Of a DNA stretch of 64,000 nucleotides, positions 17,961 through 27,183 are shown piece by piece; position 1 is the first letter of the stretch; each line of letters starts with the position of its first letter. A program made the translations under genes and the position numbers. Below the pieces are notes generated by a model. It was given only the letters and a program-made list of their open reading frames with translations. It made no database searches and had not been told where the DNA came from. The stretch covers positions 1-64,000 of the forward strand of contig NZ_CP109013.1 in the NCBI RefSeq assembly GCF_036226745.1, read 5' to 3'. Source of the DNA: Streptomyces sp. NBC_00683 (lineage in GTDB: Bacteria; Actinomycetota; Actinomycetes; Streptomycetales; Streptomycetaceae).

Positions 17961-17969
17961 GGCGCGTCG

Positions 17970-18004
17970 GCCTCACATTGCGCAGGGCTGTCCTGTCGTA
18001 CCGG
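17970..18004 (+). promoter_or_regulatory. Predicted autoregulatory ECF41-type promoter
   Basis: GCCTCACATT at 17970, then after a 17-bp spacer CGTACC (17997). The TCACA...CGT pattern resembles the TGTCACA/CGTC promoters reported for ECF41 sigma factors. It lies about 40 bp before the sigma gene start. Confidence 0.7.
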
Positions 18005-18041
18005 GTAGAGGCACAGAACCGAGCGAGGAAGAGGGCCGAGC

Positions 18042-18998
18042 ATGACCACCAGAGCCGGGTTGGGCGACGACCGGAGCGATCCGAACCTCAGCGCGATCAT
18101 GAGCGAGCGGCGCCGGCTGATCAACCTCGCCTACCGGCTCCGGGGGTCCCTTGCCGACGCCGAGGACGTCGTGCAGGAGACCTACGCCCGCTGGTACGCC
18201 ATGTCCGTACCCGAGCAGCGGGCCATCGAGTCGCCCGGCGCCTGGATGATGACGGTCACCGGCCGGATCTGTCTGAACCTGCTCGGCTCGGCACGGGCCA
18301 GGCGGGAGAACTACGTGGGCGAGTGGATCCCGGAACCGCTGCCCGGGCCCACCGGGTCGGTCACCGGGCGCCCGGGGGCCAGCTCGATCGACCCGGCCGA
18401 CCGGGTCACCCTCGACGAGTCGGTGACGATGGCGTTCCTGGTCGTCCTGGATTCGATGACCCCCGCCGAGCGCGTCGCGTTCGTCCTGCACGACGTCTTC
18501 CGCTACCCCTTCGGCGAGGTCGCCGAGATCGTCGGCCGCACTCCGGCGGCGTGCCGCCAGCTGGCCTCGTCCGCCCGCCGCCGCATCCGTACCGCGCAAA
18601 GCCCACAGAGCCCACAGAACCCGAACGGCCCGGGTGCCGGGCGGGCCGGCATCGTCAGGCAGTTCAAAACGGCGTGGGAGGCCAAGGACATCGACGCCCT
18701 GATCGGCCTGCTCGATCCCGACGCCACCGCGACCGCCGACGGCGGCGGGCTGGCCGTCACCCATCTCCACCCGATCGTGGGCGGTGAGCAGATCGCACGT
18801 GCCTACGCCGAGATCGCGCGTGTAACGGGCGACCGCACAACATTCCTGGAATGCTCGGTCAACGGCCTGCCCGGCTTGATGGCCCGGCAGGACGGCAGCA
18901 TCGTGACCGTGTTCGCGTTCGAGATCACAGGCGACCGGATCAGGCACATCTGGGCGGTACGCAACCCCGAAAAGCTCCACCCCTGGCAGAACAACTAA
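18042..18998 (+). CDS. ECF41-family RNA polymerase sigma factor (SigJ-like)
   Basis: 318 residues. Region sigma2 is near residues 20-85 (RRLINLAYRLRGSLADAEDVVQETYARW). Region sigma4 is near 130-185 (LDSMTPAERVAFVLHDVFRYPFGEVAEIVGRTPAACRQLASSAR, split across domains). A C-terminal SnoaL-like extension follows (about 205-318) with the two ECF41 signatures: DGGG (in ATADGGGLAV) and NPEKL (in AVRNPEKLHPW). In this group the extension, not an anti-sigma factor, controls activity. The mirrored promoters at 17926-18004 suggest autoregulation and control of the SnoaL-LUD gene. Confidence 0.9.
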   Translation: MTTRAGLGDDRSDPNLSAIMSERRRLINLAYRLRGSLADAEDVVQETYARWYAMSVPEQRAIESPGAWMMTVTGRICLNLLGSARARRENYVGEWIPEPLPGPTGSVTGRPGASSIDPADRVTLDESVTMAFLVVLDSMTPAERVAFVLHDVFRYPFGEVAEIVGRTPAACRQLASSARRRIRTAQSPQSPQNPNGPGAGRAGIVRQFKTAWEAKDIDALIGLLDPDATATADGGGLAVTHLHPIVGGEQIARAYAEIARVTGDRTTFLECSVNGLPGLMARQDGSIVTVFAFEITGDRIRHIWAVRNPEKLHPWQNN

Positions 18999-19666
18999 GC
19001 CACTCCAACCCCGACCCCGGCAAAGCAGCTGAGCCGCTCCGACCCCGGCAAAGCGGAAGCGGTCCGGACACACCTCAGCGGCCGGGTCGTGACCGGCACC
19101 AGCCCGCACCCGCCCCCGCACCCGCCCCCGCACCCGAGCCCATGTCTCGCACTCTGCGACCGGCCCTGCCGTTCACCCAGGCTGTGCCCCCGGTGGTTTT
19201 GCAGGCCGGTGACGGTCCTGCGTCTGGGAGTGCTCCGTAGCCCTTTCGCCCGTACCGAAGCCGAAGGAGACGGCGTCCGAGCCGTCCCTCAAGCAGCCCG
19301 ACACTCCTGCCGACCGGTCGGGTGGTCCGGGCGCGGGCCCGGTGCGGCGGGCCGTTGCCCGTCTTCGGCCACGACATCATCCGAGGTGTCCTGCCACCGG
19401 CAGCAGAAAGCTCCATGACCGGCGCCCGGTACAGCTCAGGCCGGCGGGCCGCACGGGTGTCGTTTCTGTGGACCGGCGTGCCGTCCGCTTCTTCCCGCCC
19501 GCCGTGTGCCCCGACCGCACGGCCTGCCACATTCTTGGCCGTGGCGGAGCCCAGGGGCTGGATCCGGGGCGGCCGGCCTTCAGGAGTCTGTGGGCGATAA
19601 GTCCCGCAGCGGCGGCCGCCGGTCTGATGTTCCGAAACGCCATCAACCGCACTCGAGGAGAGCGTG
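18999..19666. other. Intergenic, nothing recognised
   Basis: About 670 bp with no frame carrying a motif. It contains a short tandem of CACCCGCCCCCG (about 19107-19137). A promoter for the RibD-like gene should be near the right end. The GAGGAG at 19655 is its ribosome binding site. Confidence 0.35.
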
Positions 19667-20245
19667 ATGACCGCTACCTATACGTTCGATGTCTTCTCCA
19701 GCCTCGACGGCTTCGGCGCCGCCGGCGGCGACTGGACCGGCTACTGGGGCAAGCAGGGCCCCGAGCTCCTGGCTCACCGCCTCGCCCTGTACGGCCAGGA
19801 GCAGCGGATGGTCTTCGGGGCGAACACGTACCGGCTGTTCGCACAAATGCTGGCCTCGAGCACCGAGGAGTCAGAAGTGCGTGACCCGTGGGTCACGCGG
19901 ATGAGGAGCCTGCCTGCGACGGTGGTGTCGACCACACTGGAGGGACCGATCGACTGGCCGGACGGGAGCGTCGCGAGCGGGGATGCGGTCGATGTCGTGG
20001 CCCGGCTGAAGGAGGAGTCCGGGGTGCCGTTGCGCTCGCACGGCAGCCTGTCGATGAACCGGGCGCTGATGGCCGCCGGCCTCGTCGACCGTGTCCAGGT
20101 GACACTGTTCCCCGTGATCACCGGCCGGACCGGGCTGGACCCGGTCTTCCAGGGCGGGGCCGACTTCGACCTCGAGCTGATCGAGCACCGGACGCTCGAC
20201 GGCGATATCCAGGAACTCGTGTACCGGCCCACCCTGCATGTCTGA
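19667..20245 (+). CDS. RibD C-terminal/dihydrofolate-reductase-fold protein
   Basis: 192 residues from ATG 19667 (GAGGAG 7 nt upstream; GTG 19664 adds one codon). The pattern FDVFSSLDGFGA..GDWTGYWGKQGPEL, MVFGANTYRLF and LRSHGSLSMNRALMAAGLVD is that of the single-domain RibD_C/YwjB/YyaP group, NADPH-dependent reductases of unknown substrate. VTLFPVITGRTGLDPVF and a final beta strand close the fold. No riboflavin genes are near, so the role is open. Confidence 0.85.
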   Translation: MTATYTFDVFSSLDGFGAAGGDWTGYWGKQGPELLAHRLALYGQEQRMVFGANTYRLFAQMLASSTEESEVRDPWVTRMRSLPATVVSTTLEGPIDWPDGSVASGDAVDVVARLKEESGVPLRSHGSLSMNRALMAAGLVDRVQVTLFPVITGRTGLDPVFQGGADFDLELIEHRTLDGDIQELVYRPTLHV

Positions 20246-20806
20246 GCCGGCCCGCCCGAGAAATCCCTCCAACAACCACAGCCACAACCACAACCACAAC
20301 CACAGCCACAGCCACAGCAGGCAGGCAGGCAGGCGACGGCGCTCACGGTAACGGGCAGCAGGCCGCCGTGGCCGGGCCGCGCGACCACCCAGCGGGCGAG
20401 GCGGCCATCGCGGCGAGACAGCCGACGGTTCAGGCCGGGCGGCCGGGCAGGGCGGCTGGTCGGCTGGTCGGCCGGCGGGGCAAGGCGGCGGGGCGGCATT
20501 GCGCAGGGGGCGGCTGCGCCGGTTGAGGCCGGAGCCGTCTCCCACGTCGGATCTGTTTAGGCAGCAGCGTGATCCGGCGCATCCACCGTGAGAGGGATCA
20601 ACGGCACTCCGCCTTAGCGACACAACGTCGATGGCACCGCCGAGCGGTGGAGCGCACCCGGTACCGGCGGTCGCAGCGGACACATGACTCAGTGGACGCC
20701 CCTTGCCGGGGAGGAGCCGTCCGCACCCTCAACTGCCGGGCGGATCCAGCCCCCCCACGTTGAACGCCGAGGGCGGCATCGGAGTGCCGGCACGTACTCT
20801 GCGGTC
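20246..20806. other. Intergenic with microsatellite-like repeats
   Basis: 560 bp without a recognisable gene. At 20272-20335 a run of CACAAC/CACAGC hexamers passes into GCAG/GCAGGCAGGC tetramers. This can translate only as low-complexity sequence. Nothing else seen. Confidence 0.4.
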
Positions 20807-21505
20807 ATGGACGACCCCCTGCTCACCTCCCGCGAACTGGTGCGGGACCGCTTCCCCGCGGCCCGAGCGGCCTTCCTGGCCGGCAGCGTGCTGACCGACC
20901 GCCGGACACCGACCTCCGATCTCGACATCGTGGTCCTCCTGGACGGGCCGCCGGCTCCCTGCCGGGAGAACGTGCTGTACCGCGGCTGGCCGGTCGAACT
21001 GTTCGTACAGACCGAGGCTGTCTGGCGTACCTTCGCCGACCAGGAGACCGCGAAGCGGAACTCGCCGCTGCTCGCCATGTGCGCGGATGGTTTGCTCCTC
21101 GCGGACACCGACGGGCTGGGCGCTTCGCTCCAGGCCGAGGCGCGAAGGCGCTGGGCTGCAGGCCCGCCGCCGCTCTCGGACCGCGAGCGGGACTACCAGC
21201 GGTACATCCTGACCGACCTGCTCGATGACCTGCGTGGCTGCGCGGACCCCGCCGAGCGGGTGCACCTGGTCGCGCACATGCTGCAGCGTGCCTCGGAACT
21301 GGCCCTGCTGGCCGGCGGACACTGGCTCGGCAAAGGCAAATGGCTGTCGCGGCGGCTGGCTGCGGCCGACCCCAGGCTGCACCGCGCGTTGACCGAGGCC
21401 GCCGCGCAGGCAATCGCCGAACACACAGACGATTTCGCTGCGGTCGTGGCCGAGGTACTGAACCAGGCCGGCGGCCCGCTGTGGGACGGGTACGCCGTCC
21501 GATGA
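20807..21505 (+). CDS. Nucleotidyltransferase-domain protein
   Basis: 232 residues from ATG 20807. The open frame begins earlier, but that part lacks family residues. The Pol-beta-type nucleotidyltransferase motif GS..........DLDIVVL is at about residues 24-44 (LAGSVLTDRRTPTSDLDIVV). A helical C-terminal half (about 125-230) resembles that of aminoglycoside/lincosamide nucleotidyltransferase-like proteins. Such enzymes transfer a nucleoside monophosphate to antibiotics, tRNA or proteins. A broken phosphotransferase follows 310 bp later, another family typical of antibiotic modification. Confidence 0.8.
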   Translation: MDDPLLTSRELVRDRFPAARAAFLAGSVLTDRRTPTSDLDIVVLLDGPPAPCRENVLYRGWPVELFVQTEAVWRTFADQETAKRNSPLLAMCADGLLLADTDGLGASLQAEARRRWAAGPPPLSDRERDYQRYILTDLLDDLRGCADPAERVHLVAHMLQRASELALLAGGHWLGKGKWLSRRLAAADPRLHRALTEAAAQAIAEHTDDFAAVVAEVLNQAGGPLWDGYAVR

Positions 21506-21815
21506 ACCGGTGGTGGCGCGGCTACCGCCACCGCCACCCCAGAGACATGACCGCTCGTCACCACACCGTTCGGCCCGCCCGTCTCTTCGCCACGGGACAG
21601 CCCTTCCATCCCTCCACCATGCGCCCTCCCCCATGCACCGTGCACCAGCCGTCGGACGGCCGGCCACTGCGGAAACTCAACGACAGCACAGCCGCAGCGC
21701 GGCGCAGCGAAGGCCGGCGGAAAGCAGAGAGGGCGACCTCGAGCGGAATGCGAACGTTGCCACTTCGCACACTCCCGGAGCAGGCCGGGCTGCCACGCGA
21801 CTACGGTTGTTCCGC

Positions 21816-22734
21816 ATGACCCACATCGAGTTGGAGATCACCGCGGAGTTGGTCCGGGATCTGCTGCACGACCAGCACCCCGATCTGGCCGACCGGCCCC
21901 GTGAAGCTCGGAGCGCTGGGCTGGGACAACCAGGTGTGGCGGCTCGGTGACGACCTCGCCGTCCGGCTGCCCTGGGCCACGAGGACTGCGGATGAGCTGC
22001 TGCGCAAGGAACACGCCTGGCTGCCCGTCCTGGCCCCGCGTCTTCCTCTGCAGGTCCCCGTCCCGCAGCGCCTGGGTGAACCCTCCCAACGGTTCCCGCG
22101 GCCCTGGCTGGTGACCACCTGGGTGCCCGGCGAGCCCGCCGACCGCGCCCCCGCGACACGCGGCGCGGAATCAGCCGTCGCCCTGGCCGCCTTCCTGACC
22201 GCTCTTCACCGGCCAGCCCCCGACGGGGCGCCCGCGGGCCGAGACCGCGGGGGCCGACTGGCCGAGACCGCCGACCACTTCATCCAAGGGCTCGCCTCGG
22301 CCGTCGAGCTGGGGCTGGTCCGCAACCCGGATGCCGTCCGCGCGGTCTGGGAAAACGCCGCAGCCGCGCCCGAATGGGCAGGTCCGGCACTGTGGCTTCA
22401 CGGCGACCTGCATCCCGCCAACATCCTGACCACCAACGGCACTTTCTCGGGCGTGATCGATTTCGGTGACCTGTTCGCCGGCGATCCCGCCTGCGACCTC
22501 GCCGCCGCCTGGGTCCTGCTGCCGGACGGCGCCGCCGACCACTTCCATCAGGCCTACCGGCCGCACCCTGACGCCGCGACCCTGCGCCGCGCCCGCGGCT
22601 GGGCGGTACTGCGCGCCCTCAGCGCCCTCCACATCGCAGACGCCGGCGTCCACGGCCGGCCCGGAGGCAAGCCCACCTGGGGCCCGCCCGCCCACGCCGC
22701 ACTGCAACGCCTCACCGCACCGGTACACGAGTGA
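21816..22734 (+). pseudogene. Aminoglycoside phosphotransferase-family protein, one-base frameshift
   Basis: ATG 21816 begins MTHIELEITAELVRDLLHDQ, an APH N-terminus. After DLADRP the frame breaks at a CCCC run (21897-21900). Dropping one C joins it to VKLGALGWDNQVWRLGDDLA in the next frame, which is open to 22734. The kinase core is intact: HGDLHPANIL (catalytic loop, about residue 195), VIDFGDLFAGDPACDLA (DFG-like metal site). The expected full length is about 305 residues. A homopolymer indel could be a sequencing error or a true mutation. Confidence 0.78.
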
Positions 22735-23059
22735 CCAGACACCCCGACGCGGAGTAAAGGACGGGCTCCTGCCTTTCCATGATTGGTCGGTCAGGTATCG
22801 GCGGCAGCCGCCGTGGTCCGGCAAGCGTGACTGTGCCCGCCCCCTTTGGACCGTGGGGGCGGAGGCCGTGCGCTGCGGCAGTTGCGCTGCGGCAGCTGTA
22901 CGTGACTCGTGGCGGGCCGGCCGTCTGACCCGTAACTGGTTGGCGTACGTGTCTCAGCGGGTCAGCCATACCTGTCTCCAGGCAGGCGGCCGTCCCTGTG
23001 TCTCCAGGCAGGCCCGCCGCGGCCCGTAGGAAATCCTGACCAGCAGTTCAGGTTCCGGC
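22735..23059. other. Intergenic, short direct repeats
   Basis: 325 bp without a gene. TGTCTCCAGGCAGGC occurs twice (22973-22987 and about 23000-23014). A block near 22930 (GTAACTGGTTGGCGTACGTG) resembles 24905-24924, so the two may be related copies flanking the arginase-kinase pair. Confidence 0.4.
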
Positions 23060-23956
23060 TCAGGTTCGGTGGTCGGTCCGCGCCGAGAGCCCCCGGTGCA
23101 GGCAGTCGGTGAGGCGGGCAGCGATCGTCCCGTCGGGGTCGAGACGGGGGTTGAAAATCGTGACGTCGAGACCGACAGCCCGGTCGCCGGACAGTGCCGT
23201 GCGCAGCACACTCTCCAGTTCTGCCCAGGTCAGCCCTCCGGGAAGGCGATAGTCGACGGCAGGCATCAGCGCGTCGTCCAGGATGTCGACGTCGAGGTGG
23301 ATCCAGTACCCGGCGGTACCGCCGCCGGTGAGCCGGCCGACCGCGTGGCGCGCTGCCGCGGCGGCACCGGCCGCGCGCACACCCTCCAGGCCGATCGCGT
23401 GCAGGCCCGGCGGAAGAGGCTGCATCCCCGACCCGGCGGACTCCGCACCGTCACGGAACCCGAAAGCGACAACGTCCTCGTCCCGCAGGAGAGGCCCGCG
23501 GCCTTCGAGATCGGTGAGCAGCAAAGGGCCCCGGCCGGTGGCCAGGGCGAGTTCCATCGAGGCCGCCTCGCCGGCCGGCTCCGCGGAGGGCTGGTAGAAG
23601 TCGGTGTGTCCGTCCAGGAACAGCAGGCCGTAGCGTCCGCGGCGGCGCAGGGCGAGGAGATTGCCGAGCAGGATGCTGCAGTCACCGCCCAGGACGACGG
23701 GGAAGTGCCCGGAATCCAGGGCGGCACCGACCGCGTCGGCCAGCCGCACGGAGTACTGCGCGATGCCGGCCGGGTTGAGGATTCCGGTGTCCGGATCCCG
23801 CCTCGGGTCGTACACCGGTGCCCGGACACGGTGGACCCGTACCCCTGCAGGGTGTGCAAGCAGACCCGCGTCAAGCAAAGCCGCAGGAAGATCCTGGACG
23901 CCCGACGGCCACAGGCCGAGCACGGACGGCGCCTCGATCACCACCAGATCCCGCAC
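23060..23956 (-). CDS. Arginase/agmatinase-family (ureohydrolase) protein
   Basis: 298 residues from GTG 23956 (GGGAGGGGCGGGGC upstream). The ureohydrolase metal motifs are all placed: VVLGGDCSILLG near residue 87, LFLDGHTDFY near 112, and HLDVDILDD near 208. In the first motif the usual His of GGDHS is Cys. This occurs in some arginase-family members and may alter the dimanganese site. Substrates in the family include arginine, agmatine, formiminoglutamate and guanidino acids. The Cys change argues against classical arginase. A P-loop kinase gene lies upstream on the same strand, 124 bp away. Confidence 0.82.
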   Translation of the reverse strand: MRDLVVIEAPSVLGLWPSGVQDLPAALLDAGLLAHPAGVRVHRVRAPVYDPRRDPDTGILNPAGIAQYSVRLADAVGAALDSGHFPVVLGGDCSILLGNLLALRRRGRYGLLFLDGHTDFYQPSAEPAGEAASMELALATGRGPLLLTDLEGRGPLLRDEDVVAFGFRDGAESAGSGMQPLPPGLHAIGLEGVRAAGAAAAARHAVGRLTGGGTAGYWIHLDVDILDDALMPAVDYRLPGGLTWAELESVLRTALSGDRAVGLDVTIFNPRLDPDGTIAARLTDCLHRGLSARTDHRT

Positions 23957-24080
23957 GCCCCGCCCCTCCCCTATCCACCCTGCCGAGCAGCACCCGCCCC
24001 TCGTGCCACAGACAGGCGACAACCCTGGGCACCACCAAGGCGTATGCAAAACAACAGGACAGACACTAACGAGTTGGGAA

Positions 24081-24602
24081 CTACTCCTGGACGATGACGC
24101 GCTCGCCCTCTCCGACAGGCTCCTCGAAGTCGGTGACGTAGCGTCCCAGGAGGTCATCGCAGACAGTCACACTGTTCGCGTCGCCCCGCCGGCTACGGGC
24201 AGTCAGCCGGCGACGCAGGGTTGCAAGATCGGCCTTGAGGCGGATCAGCTCCCACCGGCATCCGTGACTCTCGATCGCGGCCTTGTACCGGTTCCGGGTA
24301 GCACGACTCCAAAAACTGTAGTCAATAACAATAGGCAACTTCGCCTCCATCAAGCGGATCAACTCATCCCACAGTTCCTGCTCGACGGCGGACTTGAGTT
24401 GCTCGTAGACCGCCGGGTCGAGGTCAGCCGCGTCCCGACCAACACGCGCCCACACCACCTCGTCGATCGAAAGCCGGCTGTAGCCACGGCGTTCAAGGGC
24501 CTGCGCATACGTGCTCTTACCCGAGCCGGGCAAGCCGCACATCATCACGACAAGGCCGCGCTCCGACCCGTCCAGATGCGGCAGAAGATCCACTTCTTCC
24601 AT
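24081..24602 (-). CDS. P-loop AAA/Zeta-like small-molecule kinase
   Basis: 173 residues from ATG 24602. The Walker A motif is GLPGSGKST near residue 22. A DEVVW element near 47 and basic C-terminal residues (LRRRLTARSRR) form a lid as in nucleotide kinases. The type is that of small cytosolic ATP-dependent phosphotransferases (AAA_33 family), used on tRNA ends, antibiotics or nucleosides. The substrate is unknown. It is co-directional with the arginase-family gene, so both may be one unit. Confidence 0.8.
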   Translation of the reverse strand: MEEVDLLPHLDGSERGLVVMMCGLPGSGKSTYAQALERRGYSRLSIDEVVWARVGRDAADLDPAVYEQLKSAVEQELWDELIRLMEAKLPIVIDYSFWSRATRNRYKAAIESHGCRWELIRLKADLATLRRRLTARSRRGDANSVTVCDDLLGRYVTDFEEPVGEGERVIVQE

Positions 24603-24986
24603 ACGGGCAACGTTAACGCGCAGGCAAGCGACCATGCCCGGCGGTTTCTCACGCACACCCGCCTGATGCACGGCGATCAGCCCGTGACGTAAAGAACGCC
24701 GCACACACTGAGCAAGTCGTACCGCCTGCCTGCCCCCCCGGTGCAGCCTGCCCCCACCCTGCACCGTCCGGCACCCCCACACACACTCCGACAAGCCACA
24801 CGAAAAACACACACCCAAACAGCAAGCCTCACGGGAGTGGCGCTACACGAACAACGAGGCGGGGACCGACGCCGCACAGTCGGGCCGGCCGCCCGCGGCC
24901 GCCCGTAACCGGTTGGCTTACCTGTCCCACTGTCGGGCCGGCCGGCCCGACAGTGCGGCGTCCGGCCGGCCGGATGAAGCCGGAGG
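24603..24986. other. Intergenic region
   Basis: No gene seen. It contains the perfect palindrome at 24928-24955, listed separately, and sequence upstream of the kinase gene that should hold its promoter. Confidence 0.4.
24928..24955. terminator. 28-bp perfect palindrome after the copper oxidase gene
   Basis: CACTGTCGGGCCGG and its exact inverse abut with no spacer. It lies 32 bp after the stop of the oxidase gene (minus strand), where a terminator is expected. As a perfect palindrome it could also bind a dimeric protein. Confidence 0.6.
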
Positions 24987-26816
24987 TCACCGCCCCTTCG
25001 GCTGCGCCCTGAGGGCGACGAACTGGGCGGTGCTGGGCACACCGTCCTCGTCGAGCAGGAACAGCATGTAGTAGCCGGGAGGCGCGTCGTTGGCCGTCGG
25101 CGGGGCCTGGAGGGTCAGCTTGCCACCCCTGCGGGAGGTGATCCGCAGGTCGAGGTGACGCTGGCTGAAGTTCACCGCGTGGGTCGCGGTCGTGGGCGCG
25201 AGCAGCACAGCACGCTTGACGCGGTCCGGCGTCGAGGTGGTGACCTCGAAGCGGGACCGGTGGGCGATGGGGCCATCGGGGACGCGGCTCAGGACGGGGC
25301 GAGGGCCCTGGTGGAGGTAGGCCGGCTCGTAGAGCTCGATGCTGCCGTTCATGTCGTCGCTGATGTTGGGATCGTTGGCGAGCTGCTGGAGTTCGTCGCC
25401 GGTGAGCATGATGCGGCCGTCGGGCAGTACCACTGCATTGGAGTGGTAGCCGCGCGGGAGCCGCTGGACCGGCCCGAGCTTCCACTGTCCGAGGGCGTCA
25501 CGCGTCTCGACCTGGCGGTATTTCAGGTCGGCACTCGGGTTGTACGGCCCGTTGCCGTAATCACGGATGTCGTAGGCCCCGTTGACCGTGAGCAGGTTCC
25601 CGCCGGGCAGGATGACGGTGTCGTCCTGGGTACGGCCGAAAGCCCGGGGCTGCTGGGTCTTCCACTTGCCGTTGGCGAGCCGGTAGGTGTTGGGGTCGTC
25701 CCGGTTGCCGCCGAGGACGAGCACCGAGTCCGGGCCGCGGAACCCGGCGGGCAGGGGCACGGCGGAGCCGTAGTTGCGGCTGAAGTTGTCGGGCCGGGCG
25801 GGCAGATCGGACCGGGTCTCAGCGACCGGGTCGAAGATCCACTGCTGCTTCGGGTCACGTCCGAGGCCGTAGACCTTCCCGTCGCGCAAGGTGAACAGAT
25901 GCGGGTAGTCGCTGGTCGAGCTGAACGGGGCATCCACACGGAGCCTGTCGACAGGGACATTCCGGGGGACGTCCTTCTCGTTCCAGGGGACGGGATGGCT
26001 CTTCGCGGGGAAACGCTCGATGACGGGAGTGGCGGTACCCCACCCGTTCTCGGACTGACCCGACATGATCAGCAGACGTCCGTCCGGGGCAGCGACCACA
26101 GACGGATACCAGCGGCCCACCGACATGTCCTGGTTGACCGCCCAGCTCTCCGTCCACGGATCGAAGACCAGCGAGAGTTTGGCGCCACTGCCGCCCTTGC
26201 CGCCGAGGTTCCCGCCGAACACACCGAGCATGCCGTTGGGCAGGAACGCGTGCCCGGCGCAGAAGAACGGAGCGGGACGGCTCTCCTGCGTCCCGTCCGG
26301 CATGACGACCTCCGGCGGAGTCACCTTCGTGAAGGCCCTCTGGCCTGTCCCCTTGGCGGGATCCCACAGGAACGCGCGGCCGGCGTTGGCGGCGCCGATC
26401 GTGTCGGTGGGCGCCGGCTCCAGCGTGGGATTGGACTCCATCCGCTCGAACGAGAACAGCAACACCTTGCCCGTGGGCAGCTGGGCGACGTGCGCACCGA
26501 AGTCGGGAGAGGCAAAGTACTCGGCGAACTCGCCGTACGCCCTGGGATGGAACAGGGAGTTGGCCTCCGCCTGCGACGCGGCGAGGTTCTGCAGGCTCTG
26601 GACACGGGCCAGCTGGGAGTAGCCGTCCAGGGCCTTGGCCCCGGAGCGGACACGCGCGTGCGCCTCGGCGTGGTCCTGGCCAAGTACGGTGGCCTCCTCG
26701 GCACTGGTATCGGCCGCCCGGCCCGAATCATGGGCGTGGGCCGGAAGTGCCGTGGCCATGAGAGCGCCGACCACGGCACACGCCGAGATCACCGCCGACA
26801 GCTTTGTACGTGACAT
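24987..26816 (-). CDS. Secreted copper radical oxidase (galactose oxidase/GlxA-like)
   Basis: 609 residues from ATG 26816 (GAGGAG upstream). A signal peptide (about residues 1-31, ending AHA) exports it. A kelch beta-propeller follows, with a C-terminal DUF1929 domain. Active-site positions of the galactose oxidase family are present: Cys in FFCAGHAFLPNG and Tyr in VGRWYPSVVA (thioether pair), Tyr-His in RGYHSNAVVLPDG, and His in TTATHAVNFSQR. The C-terminus APPGYYMLFLLDEDGVPS is typical. It should oxidise primary alcohols or aldehydes to give H2O2. In Streptomyces, GlxA acts in hyphal glycan deposition. This may be a paralogue. Confidence 0.87.
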   Translation of the reverse strand: MSRTKLSAVISACAVVGALMATALPAHAHDSGRAADTSAEEATVLGQDHAEAHARVRSGAKALDGYSQLARVQSLQNLAASQAEANSLFHPRAYGEFAEYFASPDFGAHVAQLPTGKVLLFSFERMESNPTLEPAPTDTIGAANAGRAFLWDPAKGTGQRAFTKVTPPEVVMPDGTQESRPAPFFCAGHAFLPNGMLGVFGGNLGGKGGSGAKLSLVFDPWTESWAVNQDMSVGRWYPSVVAAPDGRLLIMSGQSENGWGTATPVIERFPAKSHPVPWNEKDVPRNVPVDRLRVDAPFSSTSDYPHLFTLRDGKVYGLGRDPKQQWIFDPVAETRSDLPARPDNFSRNYGSAVPLPAGFRGPDSVLVLGGNRDDPNTYRLANGKWKTQQPRAFGRTQDDTVILPGGNLLTVNGAYDIRDYGNGPYNPSADLKYRQVETRDALGQWKLGPVQRLPRGYHSNAVVLPDGRIMLTGDELQQLANDPNISDDMNGSIELYEPAYLHQGPRPVLSRVPDGPIAHRSRFEVTTSTPDRVKRAVLLAPTTATHAVNFSQRHLDLRITSRRGGKLTLQAPPTANDAPPGYYMLFLLDEDGVPSTAQFVALRAQPKGR

Positions 26817-27183
26817 GGAGCTCCTCGCAGGAAGAGGTGGCAACGAACCACCAAAGGATCACCGAGAGTGAAATTCCGTGATCAATATCACTCAATGTCA
26901 TATTTATGACCACCTGGCCTCACCCGCACGTCCAGAAAAAACGCACACGCTCGACCGTCCGAATGAGTAGGCCACCACCACTCAGCGACTCCCGGAGTCC
27001 GATCCCACCCCCGCACCGTGGTCCCACGGAAGCCAAACCCTGCCGAAAACACCACCCGAAACCACTCACCGAAAGAGCTTGCTGACAGACGGCCGAACCC
27101 CCACCGCGGCTCAGCACTCCCCGTCGGACGATGACTCGGTGGCGCTACGCCGGCGGGACCCCCTCACGGCATGCCGACACTGA
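26817..27183. other. Upstream region of the copper oxidase gene
   Basis: No gene seen. An unusually A/T-rich stretch (26865-26915) with GTGATCAATATCACTCAATG could hold the promoter and an operator: GTGAT-CAAT-ATCAC is a perfect inverted repeat of five bases per arm. Confidence 0.45.
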
